From the NCBI RefSeq assembly GCF_003244875.1, contig NZ_LXXZ01000026.1:186001-250000 (forward strand): a stretch of 64,000 bases of DNA, read 5' to 3'. The position numbers were made by a program, and so were the translations under genes. Shown piece after piece: positions 39,033 through 47,898 of this stretch; within the stretch, counting starts at the first letter, position 1; each line of letters starts with the position of its first letter. The notes beneath the pieces were generated by a model. That model did no database searches, had not been told where the DNA came from, and saw only the letters and a program-made list of their open reading frames with translations. This stretch comes from Stenotrophomonas sepilia (GTDB taxonomy: Bacteria; Pseudomonadota; Gammaproteobacteria; Xanthomonadales; Xanthomonadaceae).

Positions 39033-39302
39033 ATGGATCGCAAGCTGCTCGACCTGCTGGTGTCCCCGGACACCCGCCAGCCCCTGTCCCTGCTGGATGG
39101 CAAGGGCCTGGAAGCCCTCAACAAGGCCATTTCCGCCGGCACGGTGACCAAGGCCGATGGCAACCCGCTGGCGCAGCCGCTGCGCGATGCGCTGGTCACC
39201 CGTGACCGCAAGCAGGTGTTCCGCGTCGACGACGGCATCCCGGTGCTGCTGGCCGAGGAAGCCATTCCGACCGCCCAGATCGCCGACTTCCCGGCCGCAT
39301 GA
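39033..39302 (+). CDS. Trm112/YcaR-like protein lacking zinc cysteines
   Basis: 89 aa. The ends match the Trm112-like (UPF0434, YcaR) family: MDRKLLDLLVSP at the start and VFRVDDGIPVLLAEEA at the end. But the two Cys pairs that hold zinc in typical members are absent; the protein has no Cys at all, and SPDTRQ replaces the CPxC region. It overlaps nadC by 4 bp. In E. coli the homologue lies between lpxK and kdsB; here it has moved. Role unknown. Confidence 0.75.
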   Translation: MDRKLLDLLVSPDTRQPLSLLDGKGLEALNKAISAGTVTKADGNPLAQPLRDALVTRDRKQVFRVDDGIPVLLAEEAIPTAQIADFPAA

Positions 39303-40150
39303 GCACGCTGCCGACGCCGGATGCGGCCGTTGTCGCCGCCGATGTCGCGCGCGCGCTGGCCGAGGACCTGGGCAGCGGTGACGTCACCGCCGCCCTGCTC
39401 CCCGACCAGGCCGACAGCGCCTACCTGCTGTGCAAGCAGGATGCGGTGATCGCCGGGCGGCCCTGGTTCGACGCCACCCATCGCGCGCTCGACCCTGACG
39501 TGCGCATTGAATGGCACATCGCCGAAGGCGATGCCGTCACCGCCGGCACCGTGCTGGCCCTGCTGCACGGGCGCAGCCGCAGCCTGGTCAGTGCCGAGCG
39601 CACATCGCTGAACTTCCTGCAGACGCTGTCCGGCACCGCGACCACCACTGCCCGCTACGTGGCTGCGGTGGCCGGTACCGGTACCCGCATCCTCGACACC
39701 CGCAAGACCCTGCCCGGCCTGCGCCTGGCACAGAAGTACGCGGTGCGCTGCGGCGGCGGCGAGAACCATCGCTTCGGCCTGTACGACACGGTGATGCTGA
39801 AGGAGAACCACATCCGTGCTGCCGGTTCGCTGGCCGCGGCGGTGGCCGCCGCACGCCGGCAGTGGCCTGCGCTGCCACTGGTGGTCGAGGTCGAAGACCT
39901 GGCACAGCTGCGCCAGGCGCTCGAAGCCGGTTGCGAACGCATCCTGCTGGATGACTTCAGTCCCGACCTGCGCCGCGAGGCGGTGCGCATCACGGCCGGG
40001 CGCATTCCGCTGGAAGTCTCCGGCAGCGTCGGCCTGGGCGGCCTGCGTTCGATCGCCGAGGATGGCGTCGATTGCATCTCCATCGGCGGGCTGACCAAGC
40101 ATGTGCAGGCCATCGATCTGTCGTTGAAGCTGGGCCCGCCGCCGGCTTGA
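39299..40150 (+). CDS. nadC: Nicotinate-nucleotide diphosphorylase (carboxylating)
   Basis: 283 aa quinolinate phosphoribosyltransferase of de novo NAD synthesis. Landmarks ERTSLNFLQTLSG, DTRKTLPGLR, KYAVRCGGGENHR and MLKENHI cover the substrate- and PRPP-binding residues; EVSGSVGLGGL is in the C-terminal barrel. Start ATG at 39299 overlaps the upstream stop codon (ATGA). Confidence 0.96.
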   Translation: MSTLPTPDAAVVAADVARALAEDLGSGDVTAALLPDQADSAYLLCKQDAVIAGRPWFDATHRALDPDVRIEWHIAEGDAVTAGTVLALLHGRSRSLVSAERTSLNFLQTLSGTATTTARYVAAVAGTGTRILDTRKTLPGLRLAQKYAVRCGGGENHRFGLYDTVMLKENHIRAAGSLAAAVAAARRQWPALPLVVEVEDLAQLRQALEAGCERILLDDFSPDLRREAVRITAGRIPLEVSGSVGLGGLRSIAEDGVDCISIGGLTKHVQAIDLSLKLGPPPA

Positions 40151-40267
40151 GGCCTACGCGACCTTGTGGAGCCGAGCGTAGGCCCGCCTCTACACGACCC
40201 GGGCGCCTTCACGGCTCGGCTACGCCAGCCTCTGCGACGCTGCGGGCATCCCCCACAGGAGCCGCGC

Positions 40268-41257
40268 ATGCGCCGGATGCTCTTGCCTGCCTGTCTGCTG
40301 CTCGCGGCAGCCCCCTTGTCCGCCGCAGCCGCTGAAGCCTGCGATGTCCCTCCCCGCTTCGGCCTGAGCCCATTGGCGGTGGCCATCCGCAATACCGCCT
40401 GCAATGAACACCGGCTCTGGTTCCGGCCCTTCATCGATCGCGATGGCCGCGCGGCGAGTCTGAGTGTCACCGAGGCCGAGAACGAACACCTGGCCGACAA
40501 CGGGCTGATTGCCTGGCAGCGCGTGGCCGGCTACTGGCGCAACAGCGGCACGCTCAACGCGATGGGCAGCATCGCCGGTGCCAGCAGCTGCGTGGCACCG
40601 CTGGGTACGCGCTACACCGACAGCGACTGCCGCGCCTTCCTGATCGACAATCCGTGGTCGGCCGCTTTCATTTCCTGGGTGATGGTGCAGGCCGGCGTTC
40701 CCGGCTTCAACACGTCGCCGCGCCACATCGACTACATCCGTGCCGCGTACCAGGGCGGCCCCTCGGGCGTGCCGTACCGGCTGGTCGATCCCGCGACCGC
40801 AAAGCCCGCACCGGGCGATCTGTTGTGCTTCCTGCGCGACCGCAGCACGACGCTCAGCTACAGCGGGCTGGTGCAGGCGCTGGGCAACGGTTCGGTGGGC
40901 CACTGGAAATCGCATTGCGAAGTGGTGGTGGCTGCCAACCTGGGGGGCGACCAGACCCTGTACCTGGTCGGTGGCAACGTGATGAACACCGTGGCAATGC
41001 GCCTGCTGCCGCTGGACCGTACCGGATTGATCAAGCTGCCCCCGGCACGCGAACGCAACAGCACCGGCATCGACCCCAGCTGCACGCCGGGCCGCGAGGA
41101 CGAATGCAGCTTCAACCGCCAGGACTGGGCGGCCCTGCTGCAGTTGACCGCGACCGCGCCATTGGTGATGCCGTCACCCTCCGCAGCGCCGATGCAGGCC
41201 GTACCGGCCAACGCGCCCGCAGCACCGATGACGGGCCAGCCACCGCCGAGCCGGTGA
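40268..41257 (+). CDS. DUF2272-family exported protein
   Basis: 329 aa. Signal peptide ~1-21 (LLPACLLLAAAPLSAAAA). The central part shows the DUF2272 landmarks PWSAAFISWVMVQAGVPGF and PGDLLCFLRD followed by SHCEVVV, resembling the fold of cysteine amidases/CHAP-like cell-wall hydrolases; catalytic activity is unproven. A Pro/Ala-rich tail follows. Start ATG 40268. The ~115-bp gap upstream holds degenerate SMAG-like sequence. Confidence 0.75.
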   Translation: MRRMLLPACLLLAAAPLSAAAAEACDVPPRFGLSPLAVAIRNTACNEHRLWFRPFIDRDGRAASLSVTEAENEHLADNGLIAWQRVAGYWRNSGTLNAMGSIAGASSCVAPLGTRYTDSDCRAFLIDNPWSAAFISWVMVQAGVPGFNTSPRHIDYIRAAYQGGPSGVPYRLVDPATAKPAPGDLLCFLRDRSTTLSYSGLVQALGNGSVGHWKSHCEVVVAANLGGDQTLYLVGGNVMNTVAMRLLPLDRTGLIKLPPARERNSTGIDPSCTPGREDECSFNRQDWAALLQLTATAPLVMPSPSAAPMQAVPANAPAAPMTGQPPPSR

Positions 41258-41324
41258 TACCCGTGCTTGATCCAGCGCGCGTTCGCCGCCATCTTTGCCG
41301 GATCGACCTCTGACGGCTGACGCC

Positions 41325-41675
41325 ATGCCTACCCTGCTGCTGTTGCTGATTGCCGGCGGAATCATCTACTTCTTCTGGAACGCCGCACGCTCGGCCGCCG
41401 AGCGCGCGGTCGAGCTGGGACGCAATGCCTGCCGCGCCGCCGACGTGCAGTGGCTGGACCAGGCGGTGCACGCCACCGGCCTGCGACTGTCGCGTGGCGA
41501 GGATGGCCGGCTCGGTTTCGAGCGCACCTTCAAGTTCGAGTATTCCTACGATGGCATCGATCGCCACGTGGGCCGCATGGTGCTGCGTGGCGACCAGCTG
41601 ATTTCGTTCACCGGCCCCGGTGCCGCGCGGATCAGCCAGATCCGGCCGGATGCGGAGGATGCCGAGGATGCCTAG
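41325..41675 (+). CDS. DUF3301-family small membrane protein
   Basis: 116 aa. One N-terminal transmembrane helix (~2-18, TLLLLLIAGGIIYFFW) and a cytoplasmic or periplasmic domain with RTFKFEYSYDG and RMVLRGDQLISF. ATG 41325 preferred to the earlier TTG because the helix follows at once. C terminus acidic (DAEDAEDA). Function unknown; ~67 bp after the DUF2272 gene. Confidence 0.7.
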   Translation: MPTLLLLLIAGGIIYFFWNAARSAAERAVELGRNACRAADVQWLDQAVHATGLRLSRGEDGRLGFERTFKFEYSYDGIDRHVGRMVLRGDQLISFTGPGAARISQIRPDAEDAEDA

Positions 41676-41727
41676 GGTTTGAAGATGTGCCGGCCAACGG
41701 TCGGCACCCACCGCCAAACGGGCAAAG

Positions 41728-41752
41728 AAAAACGCCGCCCATCGGGCGGCGT
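41728..41752 (-). terminator. Terminator of the sspA-sspB unit
   Basis: On the minus strand ACGCCGCCC/GGGCGGCGT with a three-base loop and a T run, 8 bp beyond the sspB stop codon. Confidence 0.9.
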
Positions 41753-41760
41753 CAGAATGG

Positions 41761-42213
41761 TTACTTGACCACGCGCAGGTTCGGGCGGCCCTTCGGTGGC
41801 GGACTGGCCGGCGGCGTGTCGTCCGGCGGCGTGCCTTCCTCGTGCAGCAGCTCATCGCTGGTCGGTGCGGTTTCGTTGCCCGGAATGTCATCCGGCAATG
41901 CCATGCCCTGCCCGGTCTCGCGGGCGTAGACCGCCAGCACGGCGCTGATCGGCACCTGCACCGGGTAGCTGGTTCCGGAGAAGCGGGCCGAGAAGCTCAC
42001 CATTTCGTTGTCGATCATCAGCCGCACGACAGCACGTTCGGCGATGTTGAGCACGACCCGGCCATCCTTGACCGCCGAAGGCGGGACCTGCACGCCGGGG
42101 ACGCCGGCGTCGACCAGGATGTGCGGGGTCAGCTGGTTGTCGTTGATCCATTCCACCAGCGCCCGCAGCAGGTACGGGCGGTGGCTGGTCATGTGGAAGA
42201 AGTCTTCGGTCAT
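41761..42213 (-). CDS. sspB: ClpXP protease specificity-enhancing factor
   Basis: 150 aa. SspB binds ssrA-tagged and other substrates and hands them to ClpX. Core landmarks RPYLLRALVEWINDN and FSARFSG; a Pro/Thr-rich linker leads to the conserved C-terminal ClpX-docking peptide RPNLRVVK. ATG 42213 was chosen because the upstream residues are not conserved. Second gene after sspA, ~84 bp gap. Confidence 0.95.
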   Translation of the reverse strand: MTEDFFHMTSHRPYLLRALVEWINDNQLTPHILVDAGVPGVQVPPSAVKDGRVVLNIAERAVVRLMIDNEMVSFSARFSGTSYPVQVPISAVLAVYARETGQGMALPDDIPGNETAPTSDELLHEEGTPPDDTPPASPPPKGRPNLRVVK

Positions 42214-42297
42214 GCGTGAAGTGTACGCGCCCGGCGCCCCGCCGGGGCGGATCGTCTGCACGCCGGTCGGCCTGCAGACGGGTAACGCGGGGACGGA

Positions 42298-42933
42298 TCA
42301 GACCGGCAGATCGCGCAGTTTCTTTTCCTGCTCGGTCAGGCTGCGGACAAATCCGGGATGGCGGAAGATGCGGTTGCCGTAGTCCTCGATCGCCTTGCCA
42401 TCCTTCGGCAGCGGCACATCCAGCGACTGCAGGCGCCAGATGATCGGCGCCATCGCGCAGTCGGCCAGGCTCATTTCCGGATTGAGGAAGAATTTGCTGG
42501 CCTTGAACAGCGGCAGCGAGGCGGTCAGCAGTTCCTTCAGGCGCTTGCGCCCGGCCTCGGCCTGGGTCTTGTTGCCCAGCTGGATGGCCTGCACCTGCGG
42601 CACCCAGTCGTGCTCGATGCGCAGCATGGCCAGGCGGATGCGCGCACGCGACAGCGGGTCGACCGGCATCAGTGGCGGATGCGGGTAGCGCTCATCCAGG
42701 TATTCGCTGACCACCGATGCGGCGTACAGCACCAGCTCGCGTTCGACCAGGGTCGGCACCGAGTGGTACGGATTGAGGTCGATCAGGTCTTCAGGCGGGT
42801 TCTGCGGATCGACCGGAACGAAGTCGAAGGTGACGCCCTTGGCCGCCAGGACCAGGCGTACACGGTGGCACAGTACGTCGTCGTTCGAGGAAAACAGCGT
42901 CAGTGTATTGCGCATGCGTACGCTCGCCGCCAT
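42298..42933 (-). CDS. sspA: Stringent starvation protein A
   Basis: 211 aa GST-fold protein that binds RNA polymerase and helps stationary-phase and acid survival genes (family knowledge). Landmarks: the N-terminal thioredoxin-like domain (LFSSNDDVLCHRVRLVL), the PHPPLMPVDPLSRARIR segment, and a PLP-type loop region. ATG 42933 (upstream in-frame codons non-conserved). Downstream of petABC, as in many beta- and gammaproteobacteria. Confidence 0.94.
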   Translation of the reverse strand: MAASVRMRNTLTLFSSNDDVLCHRVRLVLAAKGVTFDFVPVDPQNPPEDLIDLNPYHSVPTLVERELVLYAASVVSEYLDERYPHPPLMPVDPLSRARIRLAMLRIEHDWVPQVQAIQLGNKTQAEAGRKRLKELLTASLPLFKASKFFLNPEMSLADCAMAPIIWRLQSLDVPLPKDGKAIEDYGNRIFRHPGFVRSLTEQEKKLRDLPV

Positions 42934-43067
42934 CAAAGGCTCTCCCACGACAGGAGACCGCCTGCCGCATCGGCGCCGCCGGCACCGTGCCAGCGGTCGA
43001 CTCCTCCCCGAGTGTGCAACCGACCATCACAAAAGCCAATAGGCCCACGCGATGGCCGGCGCCAGAA

Positions 43068-43817
43068 TCAGTGAACGTCCTTCCAGTATTCCTTCTTCAG
43101 CAGATACAGCAGGAAGGTCAGCAGGGCCAGGAACAGGATCACCCACACGCCCAGCTGCTGGCGCTTGAGTGCGGCCGGTTCGCCGGCGTATTCGAGGAAG
43201 TTGGTGATGTCCCGCACGGCCTGGTCGTACTGCCCGGCATCGACCGATCCCGGCGTTTCAATCTTCAGGCCGGTCACCGGCGGGTCCATGCCGGGCGCTT
43301 CCGCCTTGCCGTGCACCGCATGCTGCAGCCCCTGCATCTCCCACAGCGGGTTGGGCATGGAGGCGTTGGCGAACAGCGCGTTGTTCCAGCCCAGCGGGCG
43401 GCTGCTGTCCAGATAGAACGACTTGAGATAGGTGTAAACCCAGTCACTGCCCCGCACGCGCGAGATCAGGCTGAGATCGGGCGGCATCTTGCCGAACCAC
43501 TTCTCCGCGTTCTCCTTGGGCATCGCCACCGGGATCGGGTCGCCGATCGCCGAGCCGGTGAAGTTGAGGTTGTTCATCACCTCTTCTTCGGTCAGGCCCA
43601 GGTCCTGCGCCATCCGCGAGTAGCGCAGGTACTTCAGCGCATGGCAGCCGGAGCAGTAGTTCATGTACAGCTGCGCACCCCGCTGCAGCGAGGCGCGGTC
43701 ACCGAGGTCGTTGCCGGCCTGCAGCAGCTTGGTGCCGCCCTCGGCGGCGGAGGCCAGGAAACTGCCCAGCATCAGGGTGGCCGTCAGGGCCAGCCGGACA
43801 ATCCAGCGCTCAGTCAT
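43068..43817 (-). CDS. petC: Cytochrome c1 of the bc1 complex
   Basis: 249 aa. Signal peptide ~1-24, c-type heme motif CSGCH near residue 54, an axial Met expected in the later MPNPLWEMQ region, and a C-terminal membrane anchor (~220-242) ending in basic residues. Overlaps cytochrome b by 8 bp. Takes electrons from the Rieske protein and passes them to soluble cytochrome c at the inner membrane. Confidence 0.95.
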   Translation of the reverse strand: MTERWIVRLALTATLMLGSFLASAAEGGTKLLQAGNDLGDRASLQRGAQLYMNYCSGCHALKYLRYSRMAQDLGLTEEEVMNNLNFTGSAIGDPIPVAMPKENAEKWFGKMPPDLSLISRVRGSDWVYTYLKSFYLDSSRPLGWNNALFANASMPNPLWEMQGLQHAVHGKAEAPGMDPPVTGLKIETPGSVDAGQYDQAVRDITNFLEYAGEPAALKRQQLGVWVILFLALLTFLLYLLKKEYWKDVH

Positions 43818-45069
43818 GCGTGGTCACCCTCTCCGGTACCGGCTTGGTCTTGTCCAACCTTGTCCATAGCGGCATGGTGATGAAGAACGCGAAGTACAGG
43901 AAGGTCAGCACCCGCCCGATGTAGGTTTCATGCACGTCGGTGCCCGGGCCGGAGCCGATCACGCCCAGCCACACGAAGCACACCGCCAGCACGCCCAGCA
44001 TCACCTTCGAGATCCAGCCGCGGTAGCGCACCGACTTTACCCTGGCCTTGTCCAGCCACGGCACCAGGAACAGGATCGCAATGGCCGAGAACATGACCAG
44101 CACGCCACCGAGCTTGTTCGGTACCACGCGCAACATCGCGTAGTACGGCGTGTAGTACCAGACCGGCTTGATGTGTTCGGGGGTCACCAGGCGGTTGGCC
44201 TCGGTGAAGTTGTCGTGTTCCAGGAACAGGCCGCCGAAGCCCGGTGCGAAGAAGATGATGAAGGCGGCGATGATCAGCAGGAAGCCGGCGCCGACACCAT
44301 CCTTGAGCGTGTAGTACGGGTGGAACGGAATACCGTCGGCCGGCGCATTCGGCGACCAGCGGTTGCCCTTCGGTCCTTTCTTGATCTCCACGCCATCGGG
44401 GTTGTTCGACCCCACTTCGTGCAGCGCGCCCAGATGCAGCACCACCAGCAACAGCAGCACCAGCGGCAGTGCGATGACGTGCAATGCGAAGAAGCGGTTG
44501 AGCGTGGCGTCACTGGGCAGGTAATCGCCCATGATCCATTCGGTCAGGCCGTTGCCGATCACCGGTATCGCGCCGAACAGCGAGATGATCACCTTGGCGC
44601 CCCAGAACGACATCTGGCCCCACGGCAGCACATAGCCCATGAAGGCTTCGGCCATCAGCACCAGGTAGATCAGCATGCCCAGGATCCACACCAGCTCGCG
44701 CGGCTTCTGGTAGCTGCCGTACAGCAGGCCGCGGAACATGTGCAGGTAGACCACGATGAAGAACAGCGAGGCGCCGGTGGAGTGCATGTAGCGGATCAGC
44801 CAGCCCCACTCCACATCACGCATGATGTATTCGATGGAGCCGAACGCCTCCGCGGCGCTGGTCTTGTAGTGCATCGTCAGGAAGATGCCGGTGACGATCT
44901 GGTTGACCAGCACCAGCAGTGCCAGCGAGCCGAAGTAGTACCAGATGTTGAAGTTCTTCGGCGCGTAGTACTCGCTGACGTGCTTGCGATAGACCGGCAT
45001 CAGGCCCGGCGCGCGGGCATTGACCCAGTCGGCGACGCCGCTGGCGGTACGGCTGAGGATATTGGCCAT
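43810..45069 (-). CDS. petB: Cytochrome b of the bc1 complex
   Basis: 419 aa with eight predicted transmembrane helices. Heme b His pairs: YMHSTGA and VYLHMFRG in helix B, and LHVIALP and VLHLGALH in helix D. The Qo motif is PVWY (KPVWYYTPYY), the variant usual for beta- and gammaproteobacteria rather than PEWY. ATG 45069 sits one base into the petA stop (TGATG), so the two are translationally coupled. Confidence 0.96.
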   Translation of the reverse strand: MANILSRTASGVADWVNARAPGLMPVYRKHVSEYYAPKNFNIWYYFGSLALLVLVNQIVTGIFLTMHYKTSAAEAFGSIEYIMRDVEWGWLIRYMHSTGASLFFIVVYLHMFRGLLYGSYQKPRELVWILGMLIYLVLMAEAFMGYVLPWGQMSFWGAKVIISLFGAIPVIGNGLTEWIMGDYLPSDATLNRFFALHVIALPLVLLLLVVLHLGALHEVGSNNPDGVEIKKGPKGNRWSPNAPADGIPFHPYYTLKDGVGAGFLLIIAAFIIFFAPGFGGLFLEHDNFTEANRLVTPEHIKPVWYYTPYYAMLRVVPNKLGGVLVMFSAIAILFLVPWLDKARVKSVRYRGWISKVMLGVLAVCFVWLGVIGSGPGTDVHETYIGRVLTFLYFAFFITMPLWTRLDKTKPVPERVTTHD

Positions 45070-45689
45070 CAGGCAGCCCCCTGCGGATCGACACCGATGA
45101 TGATGGTGTTGTCGTCCTGGTAGTGGTGCGCGGGCACCTTCAGGTTGATCGGCGCCGGCACATCCTTGAAGACGCGGCCGGACATGTCGAAGCGCGACTT
45201 GTGGCAGGGGCAGAAGTAGCCCCCCTTCCACTGCGGGTCATAGGGCTCGGGCCGGATCTCGGCGACCATTTCCGGCGAGCAGCCCAGGTGCGTGCACAGG
45301 CCGACCAGCACGGAGATGTCCGGCTTGATCGAGCGCAGCTCGGGGTTCTGCTTCAGCACGTAGTCCGGCTGCTGGTCCTTCTCGCCGGACTCGGGGTCCT
45401 TGAGGCGGCCATCCAGCCCGTGCAGTGCATCCAGGATCGCCTTGGACCGCTTGACGATCCAGATCGGCTGGCCACGCCACTCCACGATCAGGCGTTGGCC
45501 TTCCTGCAGGGCGCTGATGTCGGCCACGACCGGTGCACCGGCAAGCTTGGCGCGGGCACTGGGGTTCCAGGATTTGATGAAAGGAACGGCGGTGAATCCG
45601 ACGCCGACGGCGCCAACCACAGCAGTGGTGGCAGAAAGAAAACGCCGACGTCCGGTGTTGACTGGATCGTGTACCCCATCGTTGGCCAT
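45069..45689 (-). CDS. petA: Ubiquinol-cytochrome c reductase iron-sulfur (Rieske) subunit
   Basis: 206 aa. Twin-arginine-like signal at the start (TGRRRFLSATTA), one membrane helix at ~18-38, then the Rieske domain with CTHLGC and CPCHKSRF giving the Cys/His cluster ligands and the disulfide Cys. First gene of petABC. An expected GS after CPCH is KS here, a minor variation. Confidence 0.96.
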   Translation of the reverse strand: MANDGVHDPVNTGRRRFLSATTAVVGAVGVGFTAVPFIKSWNPSARAKLAGAPVVADISALQEGQRLIVEWRGQPIWIVKRSKAILDALHGLDGRLKDPESGEKDQQPDYVLKQNPELRSIKPDISVLVGLCTHLGCSPEMVAEIRPEPYDPQWKGGYFCPCHKSRFDMSGRVFKDVPAPINLKVPAHHYQDDNTIIIGVDPQGAA

Positions 45690-45827
45690 CCGGCACTCCG
45701 ATATTGATTAGGTAGCTTTAAGGCTGCCAGCGGATCCGGTGGGGGCCAGAGCCGCATTGAATCATGGGCGAGTGTAGCGGAACCGTCGCGCGCCACACAA
45801 CGCATTGCAACAACATTGATTACGGGG

Positions 45828-45887
45828 TTGCCGGCCAGCGGCCTGCACTACCTTTCAAAGGAGTGCCGACCAACGGTCGGCACCTAC
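45828..45887. repeat. Two SMAG-type hairpins; the second supplies the slt stop codon
   Basis: Hairpins at 45828-45851 and 45863-45887, in the same orientation. The GTAG tetranucleotide of the second lies over the last codons of slt, so the TAG stop at 45884-45886 is part of the repeat. Confidence 0.8.
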
Positions 45888-46804
45888 TGGTGACTCAGGG
45901 CGGTGCGGTAACGCTCGGCCAGCTGCCCAACCCGGCGCACGTAGTACTGGGTCTCGCTGTAGGGCGGCACGCCACCGTGGCGGTCGACCGCGCCTTCGCC
46001 GGCGTTGTAGCCGGCCGCGGCCAGGGTCAGGTCGCCATTGAAGCGCTTCAGCAACCACGCAAGATACTGCACGCCACCACGGATGTTCTGCCCCGCATCA
46101 TAGGAATCGCTGACCCCGAAGCGCGCGGCTGTCGGCGGCATCAGCTGCATCAGCCCCTGCGCGCCGGCGCGGCTGAGCGCGGTCGGGTTGTAGGCCGATT
46201 CGGCGTGGATGATGGCACGCACCACGGCCTCCTCGACGCCGAACTCGCGTGCCGCCGAGGTGATCTCGGCCTGGAACGCGGTGGTGTTCAGGCGCACCGA
46301 ACCGAAGTCCACGCGCGGGTTGACGCCGCACGCGTAGCAGCGCTCCATGAAACTGTAGCGGATGGTGCGCACCGGACCGAGGTTGGCCACCTGGGTCGGC
46401 CGCGCACTGGTGTAGTGGCGCACCCCATCCTTCATGAAGGAATAGACGTGGCCGCTGACCATCCGCCCGGCCCGCGAGGCCGTCGGTGCCGCGGCAGGCG
46501 CGGGTGCAGCAGGCGTCGGCGCGACCGCAGCGGGCGCAGCAGCGCTGGCCGCCACAGCGACCGGATTGCGTTCGATGCTGGCCACCGAGGTCGGCGCAGG
46601 CTTCGGTGCGGCCACCACGGGGCGCGGTGCCGGGCGGGTATCGCGGCTGTAGCTGATGCTGCTGCAGCGCGCGCCGGCCACTCGCTTGCTCACGTAGCTG
46701 GTGACCCCGTCGGCGCCCTGGCACTTGTACAGGGTGCCGGCGCTGGCCGGCGCAGCGGTCAGCGCAGCGATGATGATCGCCGTTGTCCCCAGTATCCCCT
46801 TCAT
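45884..46804 (-). CDS. Lytic transglycosylase (SLT family) with DUF4124-like N terminus
   Basis: 306 aa, exported (signal ~1-22). Residues ~25-60 form a DUF4124-like domain (LYKCQGADGVTSYVSK) then an Ala/Pro-rich linker. The C-terminal SLT domain (~180-306) has the catalytic Glu in HAESAYNP, and GLMQLMPPTAARFG and YNAGEGAV. Cleaves the MurNAc-GlcNAc bond with 1,6-anhydro product in family members. Its stop codon lies in a SMAG repeat. Confidence 0.9.
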   Translation of the reverse strand: MKGILGTTAIIIAALTAAPASAGTLYKCQGADGVTSYVSKRVAGARCSSISYSRDTRPAPRPVVAAPKPAPTSVASIERNPVAVAASAAAPAAVAPTPAAPAPAAAPTASRAGRMVSGHVYSFMKDGVRHYTSARPTQVANLGPVRTIRYSFMERCYACGVNPRVDFGSVRLNTTAFQAEITSAAREFGVEEAVVRAIIHAESAYNPTALSRAGAQGLMQLMPPTAARFGVSDSYDAGQNIRGGVQYLAWLLKRFNGDLTLAAAGYNAGEGAVDRHGGVPPYSETQYYVRRVGQLAERYRTALSHQ

Positions 46805-46849
46805 GCCGCGAGTGTCCCAGCTTCGCCGGGGCTTGCCAAGCGACGCGGC

Positions 46850-47818
46850 TCAGCCTGTGACCGGCGGCACAGCCAGCACCTGGCCCAATCCGGCCAAACG
46901 CTGTGCCAGCTCATCGCGCAGGCCCGGCGGTGTGGTCCACAACGCCACCGGCACCCGGTCCAGGCTGAGGATCTGCGCCAGCATCATGCCGCCGCTCTCG
47001 GCGCCCATGCGCAACAGGCAATGGTCGGCGCCATCAGCCTCCAGCACCCCACACCACGGCGGGATGCGCCCTTCCAGCTCGGTGCGGCTGCCGGCCAGGC
47101 GGACGATGGCCTGCAGCGCGAAGGGCGCCTGGCTGACCGCCTGCCGCACCATCACGTCCGGGGGCGCGGGCGTGCGTCGATGCATGCCCGGCCCGGCGCA
47201 TTCGCGCACCGCGCCCATCCGGTCCACGCGCAGGGTGCGCCAGTCCTGCCGGCCCAGATCCCAGGCCAGCAGGTACCAGCGCCGCCCATAGTTGACCAGG
47301 TGCTGCGCCTCGACCTCGCGCTGGGTCACCGCCTCCTGCGCACTGCGGTACTCGAAGGCCAGCCGTGACGCCTGTCGGCAATGCTGGGCCAGCCGTCCCA
47401 GCAGGCGTGCGTCGGTGGAGGGAAGGTCGGACAGGGTGGCCGTCGCCGCATGCACCTCGCCGGCCTGCTGGCGGCGACGGGTCGGCACCAGCGGGTCGAG
47501 CTTGGACAACAGGCCCCGGGCGGTGTCGTCGATGCCAGCGACGGTCGCGGACGCGGCCCGCAGCGCGATCGCCAGGGTGGTCGCCTCTTCCTCGTCCAGC
47601 AGCATCGGCAGTACCGGTGCCCCGGCCCCCAGCTGATAGCCGCCACCGACCCCCGACGAGGCCCGGACCGGATAGCCCAGTTCGCGCAGCCGCTCGATAT
47701 CACGCCGGATGCTGCGCCGGTCCACGCCCATGCGCTCGGCCAGCTCAGCCCCGGACCACTGGCGGCGGGCCTGCAGCAGGGCGATCAGGCGCAGCAGTCG
47801 ATGGGCGGTATGGCGCAT
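46850..47818 (-). CDS. WYL-domain transcriptional regulator (YafY type)
   Basis: 322 aa. N-terminal DeoR-like HTH_11 (~1-60: LAERMGVDRRSIRRDIERLRELG), then the WYL domain (~140-235, with YGRRWYLLAWDLGRQDWRTLRVDRM) and a C-terminal extension. Divergent from the glutathione transferase gene across only ~80 bp, so it probably controls that gene and itself. Ligand unknown. ATG 47818 starts the conserved HTH; further upstream residues are unlikely. Confidence 0.88.
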   Translation of the reverse strand: MRHTAHRLLRLIALLQARRQWSGAELAERMGVDRRSIRRDIERLRELGYPVRASSGVGGGYQLGAGAPVLPMLLDEEEATTLAIALRAASATVAGIDDTARGLLSKLDPLVPTRRRQQAGEVHAATATLSDLPSTDARLLGRLAQHCRQASRLAFEYRSAQEAVTQREVEAQHLVNYGRRWYLLAWDLGRQDWRTLRVDRMGAVRECAGPGMHRRTPAPPDVMVRQAVSQAPFALQAIVRLAGSRTELEGRIPPWCGVLEADGADHCLLRMGAESGGMMLAQILSLDRVPVALWTTPPGLRDELAQRLAGLGQVLAVPPVTG

Positions 47819-47898
47819 GAAGAATCGAGGACAGAAGTCGTCCGCAATGGTGCCCCAGGATGGCTTCCAGTTCACCACCCACCGCAAGGAGCAATGCC

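Noticed and set aside
43810-45069. Cytochrome b PVWY as a mutated Qo motif
   Set aside because: PVWY is the known variant in beta- and gammaproteobacteria, so it is not unusual here.
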